A stretch of 64,000 bases of DNA from positions 45,674,722-45,738,721 of the forward strand of contig OX365952.1 in assembly GCA_947247005.1 (NCBI GenBank), in the 5' to 3' direction. Shown here piece after piece: positions 35,570-45,200 of this stretch. The notes beneath the pieces were generated by a model. That model saw only the letters and a program-made list of their open reading frames with translations, had not been told where the DNA came from and did not search any database. Within the stretch, counting starts at the first letter, position 1, and each line of letters starts with the position of its first letter. The translations under genes and the position numbers were made by a program. The DNA comes from Spisula solida (Eukaryota > Mollusca > Bivalvia > Venerida > Mactridae).

Positions 35570-36090
35570 GACTATTGCGTGGTGGTTAGGCGCTGTCGTT
35601 GCTGGCTAAGCACTGCCACCGTTTCTGTGGGCTTGGAATTATCTGTGCGGCGCTAAAGCATTTACTTTTTATTCAAATGAAGCATCGATAATTGACAATA
35701 CCTTCCTAATCAAGAGGACCAAATGCCAATACATCGCTTACTCTCCCACCTAGACCTTGATGGGTTACCTTCTACATGTATTTGTTAGATATTTGTAATA
35801 TTGTATCACTGGTCAACAGTTTATCAGTGAAGACTAACCAGTCACATGTTCTGACACCGGGGCGAATCAACAGTAACCTGGAACTTCCCATGCCGAGCAA
35901 TCAGGGATATCTGCCTGTTACAGATTAAGCGACTTTGGTGTGACGCGGCCTAGATCGAATCAGCGACCCCTCTCACTGAATGCGGTCACTCTAACACTAG
36001 GCTATCGAGATAGACATTATTTGATCTGTCTTTGACCTTAGATGACCCTAATTGGATTGCTTGATAAGTGGTATATAAATATAGTATCCC
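35570..36090 (-). mobile_element. Further SINE remnants
   Basis: Minus strand from 36015: 'ctcgatagcctagtgttaga' (A-box-like), then 'gctgattcgatctaggcc' (B-box-like), then a body through about 35800. At 35575-35625 a plus-strand 'tggttaggcgctgtcgttgc' looks like another tRNA-like fragment, and 36050-36075 ('gataagtggtatataaata') like a LINE/SINE tail. Confidence 0.5.
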
Positions 36091-36239
36091 ATATAAATAC
36101 GTTCTTGAGAAGCATTTCGAAGTCCTACGTCAGGGTGTTGTTCTTGATATGAGTCAACTGAAAACACAACGTGTGTTATTTCTTGACACAAAAATAGTAA
36201 TATTCCACAGGAAATTGAAGATACTTAGTATCATACTTA

Positions 36240-36800
36240 CTTAGGCCCTTGGCTTCTCCGGGATTTGGTCATTGGCAAATTCCCTCTATCTGACTCTGTT
36301 GGTTGCAGTTTGTTCCAGCTGTTCTCACTTCCTGTCATTTCTCAACATTTCTCCAGGTGTTGCGTGGACATCCCCTTTTCCTTTTATCCTGTAGATTCCA
36401 TTTTAGAGCCTGTTTTGTGATGTTCGTATTCGTTTTTCTAAGGGTGTGTCCTTACCATCCCCATTTTCTATGTTTTTTATTTGGTTTGTGATGTTCCATA
36501 GATGTTCATTTCGCGCTGTGTCTTACCATTTTATCTTCAAAATCCTCCTTAAACAGTATTTGGTGAAGCTCTGGAGTCTTTTTAGCATGGCTTTGGTTGT
36601 TCTGTATGTTTCCGATCCATATAGGACTGATTTAACTTTTGAGTTGTATATCTTCAGCTTTGTTTTTCTGGATATGTTTTTGAGTTCCATATTTTTGAGG
36701 ATCTCACCCAGAAAGTCGGCCGCCTCAGTCAATCAAACTAAACCGGAGCAAGAGTCAGGCGACAAGAAAACAACAAACGGACAACAAACGTCACAAGGAC
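36240..36800 (-). pseudogene. Decayed non-LTR retrotransposon, reverse transcriptase C-terminal end
   Basis: The minus strand keeps short family-like stretches: KTKLKIYNSKVKSVL, YGSETYRTTKAMLKRLQSF, CLRRILKIKW, and after a frameshift ITKQALKWN and KRKRGCPRNTWR. These correspond in order to the C-terminal part of LINE reverse transcriptase polyproteins of the CR1/RTE/L2-like type, where a YG.E.W motif is followed by RWPDTISN and GKRKRGRPR. A stop replaces the residue after RILKIKW, and at least one frameshift and further stops follow. This is a dead 5'-truncated fragment. The plus-strand frames here (36303-36844) are antisense shadows. Confidence 0.85.
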
Positions 36801-37555
36801 AATTATTGGTCAACTATTTATGTAATTTTCTATTTTTATTATAAAGTGGACTTATACATATAGGAAAGTTGACTAAAGGGCTTCCGCCATGGTACGGACA
36901 GCGACAAATGCCATTGGGGGCTTAAACGTTTTACAGTGCACCAAACCTCACACTTATCCAATAGACAACCGTATAGAACAGACAGTGTAAATAAAAGTTT
37001 CCCGCCAGGTAATGAATGCCCTCTAACAAAAAGGCCACAGTGACAGGTAATAAAAGGATGTAAAACACGAAACATTACTAGTATATAAAAACGTCCATCC
37101 AGTAGCACAGAAAGTACTCAATGACCTTTCAGAAGTCAGAGCAACAAGAGAGAAAAACATTTAAGGGCACGGCAAGACAATGTAACAGACAAGCATCAAT
37201 ACCAGCCGTCGGAAAAGGCTTGATGTTAGGCATATCATAGAGTCTGCATATTGTCCGGCCATTGTCATTGCCCAAAACTTTTTGATCATCTCGACATCAG
37301 TTAAATATCCGCTTATATGACCATCTACATAAGGAATTATTTAGTTTAGCATGATACTTCCAGAACACGTGGTCGATTTTTTTATTATTATTATTATTAT
37401 TACACAATTAACTCTCGAAATGTATACTTAAAACATTCTTCGTGAACATTAACTGTACGGTTAGTCAGTCTAAATAACAACAATGCTACAACAGCCACAG
37501 CGGCAAGACCGAAACAAATTATTCTAGTGGTTCTGGTAACACGCGGGGGAAATGG

Positions 37556-38177
37556 GGTAGGTAGGTAGGTAGGTAGGTAGGTAGGTAGGTAGGTAGGTAG
37601 GTAGGTAGGTAGGTAGGTAGGTAGGTAGGTAGGTAGGTAGGTAGGTAGGTAGGTAGGTAGGTAGGTAGGTAGGTAGGTAGGTAGGTAGGTAGGTAGGTAG
37701 GTAGGTAGGTAGGTAGGTAGGTAGGTAGGTAGGTAGGTAGGTAGGTAGGTAGGTAGGTAGGTAGGTAGGTAGGTAGGTAGGTAGGTAGGTAGGTAGGTAG
37801 GTAGGTAGGTAGGTAGGTAGGTAGGTAGGTAGGTAGGTAGGTAGGTAGGTAGGTAGGTAGGTAGGTAGGTAGGTAGGTAGGTAGGTAGGTAGGTAGGTAG
37901 GTAGGTAGGTAGGTAGGTAGGTAGGTAGGTAGGTAGGTAGGTAGGTAGGTAGGTAGGTAGGTAGGTAGGTAGGTAGGTAGGTAGGTAGGTAGGTAGGTAG
38001 GTAGGTAGGTAGGTAGGTAGGTAGGTAGGTAGGTAGGTAGGTAGGTAGGTAGGTAGGTAGGTAGGTAGGTAGGTAGGTAGGTAGGTAGGTAGGTAGGTAG
38101 GTAGGTAGGTAGGTAGGTAGGTAGGTAGGTAGGTAGGTAGGTAGGTAGGTAGGTAGGTAGGTAGGTAGGTAGGTAGG
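37556..38177. repeat. Very long perfect tetranucleotide microsatellite (GTAG), about 155 copies
   Basis: About 620 bases of uninterrupted GTAG. A 17-base flank 'aggaaaacatttctttc' follows, then five more units (to 38212), then the same 17 bases again. Another short patch is at 38322-38333. The minus-strand frame encoding TYLP repeats is a by-product. Length in an assembly is unreliable for such a run. Confidence 0.99.
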
Positions 38178-38709
38178 AAAACATTTCTTTCGTAGGTAGG
38201 TAGGTAGGTAGGAAAACATTTCTTTCTATTTTTTTCATTGACTTAATGCACTGGAAAACTAACGACCCATGGTGATATTCCACAACATGCCAATAAAATG
38301 TTTAGGTATGTGCAAAAAACAGGGTAGGTAGGTATATATACATGTACAATTTAAATTCCTCCAAAGTGATGAAGAGTTACAATCGTGGTACATAGTGTTG
38401 GGGACGAGGTTGGTAACATAGATGCCTGTATTTCACACACTTGCTCTCGTGGCATATATATACATGTAAATTGAAACCTATTTCGCATTGGGGTTTTTAG
38501 ATATAAAATATATTATTATAAACTAACAATAAAAGTCTGTTCAGAACTTCATTACGTCATGTCTCAATAGCATCCTTTAATTAATTAAACGAGAAAACGA
38601 CACCTGTGTTGCACAAAAGCTACGTGTACAAAGTGACGGTTTCACGCTTACTATGCGGTATGTGCTTTGAACGGTATTCCGTTTCGGCCATCGCCTATGG
38701 AGGTGTCGA

Positions 38710-38830
38710 ATCGCGAAAATACGAAAGTACGATGATAAAACGCGATAGTACTATGACGAAAACGCGAGAATACGAAAATACCGAGACGAAAATACGAAAT
38801 TGCAATGACGATAACACGGAAGTACGATAT
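38710..38830 (-). repeat. Inverted, diverged left arm of the 22-bp satellite
   Basis: Plus-strand phrases such as 'acgaaagtacgatgat', 'atgacgaaaacgcgag' and 'gacgaaaatacgaaa' are the reverse complement of the main array unit, but diverged. The arm faces the main array across about 15 bases centred near 38838, making a large head-to-head palindrome. Confidence 0.85.
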
Positions 38831-38844
38831 AAGTATAATTATCC

Positions 38845-40869
38845 CGTTATCGCCATCGTACTTTCGCGTTATGGCCATCATACTTTCGCGTTTTCGTCAG
38901 CGTACTTTTGCGTCTTCGTCATCATACTTTCGCGTCTTCGTCATCATACTTGCTCGTCTTCGTCATCATACTTTCGCGTTTTCGTCAGCGTACTTTTGCG
39001 TCTTCGTCATCATACTTTCGCGTCTTCGTCATCATACTTTCGCGTCTTCGTCATCATACTTTCGCGTTTTCGTCAGCGTACTTACGCGTCTTCGTCATCA
39101 CACTTTTGCGTCTTCGTCATCATACTTTCGCGTCTTCGTCATCATACTTTCGCGTCTTCGTCATCATACTTTCGCGTTTTCGTCATCATACTTTCGCGTT
39201 TTTGTCATCATACTTTCGCGTCTTCGTCATCATACTTTCGCGTCTTCGTCATCATACTTTCGCGTCTTCGTCATCATACTTTCGCGTTTTTGTCATCATA
39301 CTTTCGCGTCTTCGTCATCATACTTTCGCGTTTTTGTCATCATACTTTCGCGTCTTCGTCATCATACTTTCGCGTTTTCGTCATCATACTTTCGCGTCTT
39401 CGTCATCATACTTTCGCGTTTTCGTCAGCGTACTTACGCGTCTTCGTCATCATACTTTCGCGTCTTCGTCATCATACTTTCGCGTCTTCGTCATCATACT
39501 TTCGCGTCTTCGTCATCATACTTTCGCGTCTTCGTCATCATACTTTTGCGTCTTCGTCATCATACTTTCGCGTTTTTGTCATCATACTTTCGCGTCTTCG
39601 TCATCATACTTTCGCGTTTTTGTCATCATACTTTCGCGTCTTCGTCATCATACTTTCGCGTCTTCGTCATCATACTTTCGCGTTTTCGTCATCATACTTT
39701 CGCGTCTTCGTCATCATACTTTCGCGTCTTCGTCAGCGTACTTTCGCGTCTTCGTCATCATACTTTCGCGTTTTTGTCATCATACTTTTGCGTCTTCGTC
39801 ATCATACTTTCGCGTCTTCGTCATCATACTTTCGCGTCTTCGTCATCACACTTTCGCGTTTTCGTCATCATACTTTCGCGTCTTCGTCATCATACTTTCG
39901 CGTCTTCGTCATCATACTTTCGCGTTTTTGTCATCATACTTTCGCGTCTTCGTCATCATACTTTCGCGTTTTCGTCATCATACTTTCGCGTCTTCGTCAT
40001 CATACTTTCGCGTTTTCGTCAGCGTACTTACGCGTCTTCGTCATCACACTTTCGCGTTTTCGTCATCATACTTTCGCGTCTTCGTCATCATACTTTCGCG
40101 TTTTTGTCATCATACTTTCGCGTCTTCGTCATCATACTTTCGCGTTTTTGTCATCATACTTTCGCGTCTTCGTCATCATACTTTCGCGTCTTCGTCATCA
40201 TACTTTCGCGTTTTTGTCATCATACTTTCGCGTCTTCGTCATCATACTTTCGCGTCTTCGTCATCATACTTTCGCGTCTTCGTCATCATACTTTTGCGTC
40301 TTCGTCATCATACTTTCGCGTCTTCGTCATCATACTTTCGCGTCTTCGTCATCATACTTTCGCGTTTTTGTCATCATACTTTCGCGTCTTCGTCATCATA
40401 CTTTCGCGTCTTCGTCATCATACTTTCGCGTCTTCGTCATCATACTTTCGCGTCTTCGTCATCATACTTTCGCGTTTTTGTCATCATACTTTCGCGTCTT
40501 CGTCATCATACTTTCGCGTCTTCGTCATCATACTTTCGCGTTTTTGTCATCATACTTTCGCGTCTTCGTCATCATACTTTCGCGTCTTCGTCATCATACT
40601 TTCGCGTCTTCGTCATCACACTTTCGCGTCTTCGTCATCATACTTTCGCGTTTTCGTCATCATGCTTTCGCGTCTTCGTCATCATACTTTCGGGTCTTCG
40701 TCATCATACTTTCGCGTTTTTGTCATCATACTTTCGCGTCTTCGTCATCATACTTTCGCGTTTTTGTTATCATACTTTCGCGTCTTCGTCATCATACTTT
40801 CGCGTTTTTGTCATCATACTTTCGCGTCTTCGTCATCATACTTTCGCGTCTTCGTCATCATACTTTCGC
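38845..40869 (+). repeat. CpG-rich 22-bp satellite, about 92 copies
   Basis: The unit is 'catcatactttcgcgtcttc' plus 'gt'. Common variants are 'cgttttcgt', 'cgtttttgt' and 'cagcgtacttacgcg'. Each unit has about three CpG dinucleotides in otherwise AT-rich surroundings. Since 22 is not divisible by three, three units make a 22-residue protein repeat, and all three plus-strand frames stay open (38606-40948, 38805-40886, 38908-40923). Identical repeats in all frames show these are not genes. Confidence 0.97.
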
Positions 40870-42358
40870 ATTCGCGTTACAGATAAACACATTCATGTTG
40901 ATGTCACTTACGGAATTCCGTAATTTTGTTGATACCGCAGGAAAATAAGCGTCATTACATTACAGCCACATTACATGTAGCGGGTATCATATTTCGTACC
41001 GTCAGTGTTATATAAATGTCATTTTGTAGTGAAATCATACACCGACACCACATGGTGTCAATCGTTAAAGTTCGACCATTTCCGTTTGTCTGCAATGCAT
41101 AAAGACCAAGGTGATCAGAATGCAGATGTTGTTATAGACACTTCAATTAAACAACCACCTGTTGTCTTAAAGTCACCTTCGATTTGCAGATCATCCAGTT
41201 AATATACTAAATACAAAGAATTAGGAGGTTTTTCGCAAGTGACCTATAATTAACGACAGAATGTCAGCTATATATGTCGAAATAGTATGCCAAAAATCAC
41301 ATTTAGTAAAATGTATGGATGACAAAATACTAATTTTGCAAGAGTTGCTCCCCTTAGAATTTAAATTATGCCTTTATTGTTTACATTATGTTATTTTGTT
41401 TACAAACCAACTGGAGGCTTCATTTCGTTTTCTTCCATCGTATGGTGTTTTCCACCTTTGGAACTCAACTATAGTGCTCAAAATGCATGATTTTGCGGTT
41501 AGGTTGCAAAATTATTGCTTTTTGAAAAAAGATATGTACAATGATGGCATGGTACACAATGTGTCAGTAACAGACATTTAATAATACGTCATACACCCAG
41601 CGTAATAGCCACGAACTACTTTATTATGGTATCATTTAATTGATTCACAAAGTTGACAAGTTAATATATACATGTACATGTATGTGTTATCTATTTAGAT
41701 ATCTATGTAGATGGACTAATTTTTAATTTAACTGTGTAAATATGTGCAAATATATATACATGTATATATTTATACCTTCGACATTCTCGGTACGATAACC
41801 TAGTTTTGTAAGGTCTGAGCGGACCTTATTTCTCGTGTTTTTTAATATTTGGTGAATATTGGAATTAAGTAGGACAAATGTTAGGCGGTAAGTTCTATTT
41901 TGGTATTTTAGAGTGTTTTATCGGAAACTCACTATACGTACATGTACATATCACCTGACAAATATTGACTATTATTGTTTATTTATAAATATTACATTTA
42001 TCATTATTTGAGTTCAACTGTTCAACTTTTAACTGCGCAATATGGAGCTCCTAATGATAGTTTGTTTGCAAATTGCGTAGCTATTTAAAAATTTGTAAGT
42101 GGTGTGAAGTTTAAATTAAGGTATGAGCCATTGTTTTGTTATGTGCCTTATACTCCAATTTAGGGTAAAAATCCAGTGATTCAGCGGTCTAGGCCACTAT
42201 AACGATGTAAAACCAAATATAAATTCTACTATTGTACAAACAGATATAATTTCAATGCTAAACTTATATACCTGTTCAGACAATGGCTTGTCATCTTTAA
42301 TCTACACATAAACTACAACGTCATTGTCACAATATCCTAATTGGACTGTACAATGTAT
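40870..42358. other. AT-rich spacer, no gene recognised
   Basis: A 106-codon plus-strand frame at 41261-41581 has no recognisable domain and no repeat basis. I do not call it. No RNA gene or repeat array was seen. Confidence 0.4.
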
Positions 42359-43020
42359 GTCTGACCAGATTAAACTGAGACTCCTTGCATAATTCGGTCA
42401 AGTCCGGAAAATTCCGAGGTTATAAAAACACATAATTACATTTATCGCTATATGTGGCTTTATTGAGTTGCTACTAGATAACAATCTGTGATGGCTCAGT
42501 GGGCGGGGTGAAGACTACAAGGTATCGGGTTCGAGGCTAACTAAATATACTTTTTATTGAACATTTTTTTGCAAGTATGCTAGTTGTGAATTATAATCCT
42601 CCCTATGTTCACGATATCCATTACACAATTCAGTCATACATTAAATTTATAATGACCAAGTCGTTGAAGCCTTTTTCATGTACTTGGAATAAAACAATAT
42701 GCAATTGAAAATATTTCAAAAACCGAAAATAAAGACAAAGTAATATAAGAACGTACGGGGAATAGTTTGATTCTAGGATAGATAGTTGAAATAAAAATAT
42801 TAATGACAAAAGCTTGCAGTAAGTTTCGAACCTGATCCACTTGCGTTAAAGGCGCAAACGTTTCCACTGCGGTACAATTCATGCTTAATTTTTCTTTCGA
42901 TTTTGTAACAAATACAGAGATTACTGCACATGTAGTAAATAAACATACAGATCGAAAACAGCCGAGTACAGCCGGGGGTATACGGACTTTGATCAGAGTC
43001 TCAGTTTAATCTGGTCAGAC
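42359..43020. mobile_element. Non-autonomous DNA transposon with perfect 25-bp inverted ends and tRNA-like arms
   Basis: 'gtctgaccagattaaactga' plus five bases (42359-42383) is exactly inverted at 42996-43020. Inside each end, in opposite orientation, is a tRNA-like module. On the plus strand there is an A box 'tggctcagtgg' (42492-42502) and 'ggttcgaggct' (42528-42538). On the minus strand there is 'taccgcagtgg' (42874-42864) and 'ggttcgaaact' (42832-42822). The interior has no transposase. Flanks 'acaatgtat' and 'aatacatgta' are similar but not a clear target duplication. Confidence 0.8.
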
Positions 43021-43167
43021 AATACATGTATGGTTTGTTGTGTATTGTTACCCACTGTGAGGTGATGTGTGTACACACATTGGAGGCACTTATAACTGTA
43101 CAGTTTTCAATTCCTAATAACTTTTTTGTTTGTTAATACTTTTGAACGAAATTTTATGTATTTGGTT

Positions 43168-43396
43168 GTTATAGGTAAATATTCAACTCAGGTAGCTAAA
43201 CGGGGGGATTTACTGTACATACTCACTGCTATAGGTAAATTTCCAACTTGGGTAGCTAAATGGGGGGGGATTAACTGTACATACTCACTGCTATAGGTAA
43301 ATTTCCAACTTGGGTAGCTAAACGGGGGGATTAACTGTACATACTCACTGCTATAGGTAAATTTCCAACTTGGGTAGCTAAACGGGGGGATTAACT
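43168..43396. repeat. About 61-bp minisatellite, nearly four copies
   Basis: The unit runs 'ctataggtaaatttccaact', 'tgggtagctaaacggggg', 'gattaactgtacatactcac'. Copies differ in the G-run length (6-8). The minus-strand frame 43188-43466 is repeat-driven. Confidence 0.93.
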
Positions 43397-43769
43397 TATA
43401 AACTCTATGGTTAAAGTACACAAACATGCATAACCTAGAAATACACCTATACAAGTACGTAAACATGCCTAACCTAAATATACACCTATAGTCGACGTAT
43501 AACGTAATCCAATATTTTAATTTTACAGTTCAATGACAGTTGTCCATTAGACCGTGAAAATAAAAATTTTACGAATTTCAAGAGAAAATGTTGAAACAAC
43601 GGGAAATAAACGTACACGTGGTCATTTTCATTGAATTCATAACACGTTAACCCCCCAAAACACAAAAGAGAATGTGTGTCTAAATTGACGACGTGACGTC
43701 GGGTTTATCAACACAGACGTCTCAATGTTGCACTAAGTTATACAGTTTGAATATACATGTACATGTAAT

Positions 43770-45026
43770 TATTATTGTGATTTGTTGTTTGTAGTTTATC
43801 ATTGTGACGAGTAGTGTGTGGTTTATCATTGTGATTAGTTGTGTGTAGTTTATCATTGTGACGAGTAGTGTGTGGTTTATCATTGTGATTAGTTGTGTGT
43901 AGTTTATCATTGTGACGAGTAGTGTGTGGTTTATCATTGTGATTAGTTGTGTGAAGTTTATCATTGTGACGAGTAGTGTGTGGTTTATCATTGTGATTAG
44001 TTGTGTGTAGTTTATCATTGTGACGAGTAGTGTGTGGTTTATCATTGTGATTAGTTGTGTGTAGTTTATCATTGTGACGAGTAGTGTGTGGTTTATCATT
44101 GTGATTAGTTGTGTGTAGTTTATCATTGTGACGAGTAGTGTGTGGTTTATCATTGTGATTAGTTGTGTGTAGTTTATCATTGTGACGAGTAGTGTGTGGT
44201 TTATCATTGTGATTAGTTGTGTGTAGTTTATCATTGTGACGAGTAGTGTGTGGTTTATCATTGTGATTAGTTGTGTGTAGTTTATCATTGTGACGAGTAG
44301 TGTGTGGTTTATCATTGTGATTAGTTGTGTGTAGTTTATCATTGTGACGAGTAGTGTGTGGTTTATCATTGTGATTTCTTGTATGAAGTTTATCATTGTG
44401 ATTTGTTGTGTATAGTTTATCATTGTGACGAGTAGTGTGAAGTTTATCATTGTGATTTGTTGTGTGTCGTTTATCATTGTGACGAGTAGTGTGTAGTTTA
44501 TCATTGTGATGAGTAGTGTGTCGTTGATCATTGTGATGAGTAGTGTGTCGTTTATCAATGCGATTTGTTGTGTGTCGTTTATCATTGTGATTTGTTGTGT
44601 GTCGTTTATCATTGTGATTTGTTGTGTGTCGTTTATCATTGTGATGAGTAGTGTGTCGTTGATCATTGTGATGAGTAATGTGTCGTTTATCATTGTGATG
44701 AGTAGTGTGTCGTTTATCATTGTGATGAGTAGTGTGTCGTTGATCATTGTGATGAGTAGTGTGTCGTTTATCATTGTGACGAGTAGTGTGTAGTTTATCA
44801 TTGTGACGAGTAGTGTGTCGTTTACCATTGTGACGAGTAGTGTGTTGTTGATCATTGTGATGAGTAGTGTGTAGTTTATCATTGTGATGAGTAGTGTGTA
44901 GTTTTTCATTGTGACGAGTAGTGTGTAGTTTTTCTTTGTGACGAGTAGTGTGTAGTTTATCAATGTGATTTGTTGTGTGTAGTTTATCATTGTGCCGAGT
45001 AGTGCATTGTTTATCATTGTGATTTA
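43770..45026. repeat. 27-bp minisatellite with a 54-bp dimer zone, about 46 copies
   Basis: The monomer is 'tttatcattgtgacgagtag' plus 'tgtgtgg'. From about 43794 to 44367 two monomer types alternate strictly (gacgagtagtgtgtgg and gattagttgtgtgtag), giving a 54-bp higher-order repeat. From about 44370 onward the types mix. Because 27 is divisible by three, frames stay open on both strands (43722-45017 minus). Diverged traces recur near 45725-45810. Confidence 0.96.
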
Positions 45027-45031
45027 TTTAA

Positions 45032-45200
45032 GAAATAAAAATCTGTTCGCGTATATAGTCGGTGAATAAAACATGGGCAGGAGTTCGGATGCGGAAAAAT
45101 TAAGTCACGAGTGCGTAGCACGAGTGATTTAATTTTCCGCATCCGAACGAGTGCCCGTGTTTTATTCACCGACAAAATACAAGAACAGAGTTTTTATTTC
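45032..45200. mobile_element. Foldback/hairpin element
   Basis: 'gaaataaaaatctgttcgcg' on the left pairs with 'caagaacagagtttttattt' on the right. The inner arms 'gtcggtgaataaaaca', 'gttcggatgcggaaaa' and 'ttaagtcac' are repeated inverted around a small centre 'gagtgcgtagcacgag'. The arms total about 75-80 bases. It abuts the end of the 27-bp array. Confidence 0.88.

Noticed and set aside
36303..36844. 62- and 132-codon plus-strand frames
   Set aside because: They are antisense to the reverse-transcriptase remnant.
37519..38283. 254-codon frame of TYLP repeats
   Set aside because: Direct translation of the GTAG microsatellite.
38606..40948. Three overlapping plus-strand frames of 671-780 codons with a 22-residue repeat
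   Set aside because: The same peptide repeat appears in all three frames because the 22-bp DNA unit has no stops in this strand. No start context, domain or splice evidence.
41261..41581. 106-codon plus-strand frame
   Set aside because: No recognised domain, homologue or exon structure; such length can occur by chance in a 64-kb window.
43722..45017. 431-codon minus frame with MINxTxxxT repeats
   Set aside because: Translation of the 27-bp minisatellite; the opposite strand is also partly open.
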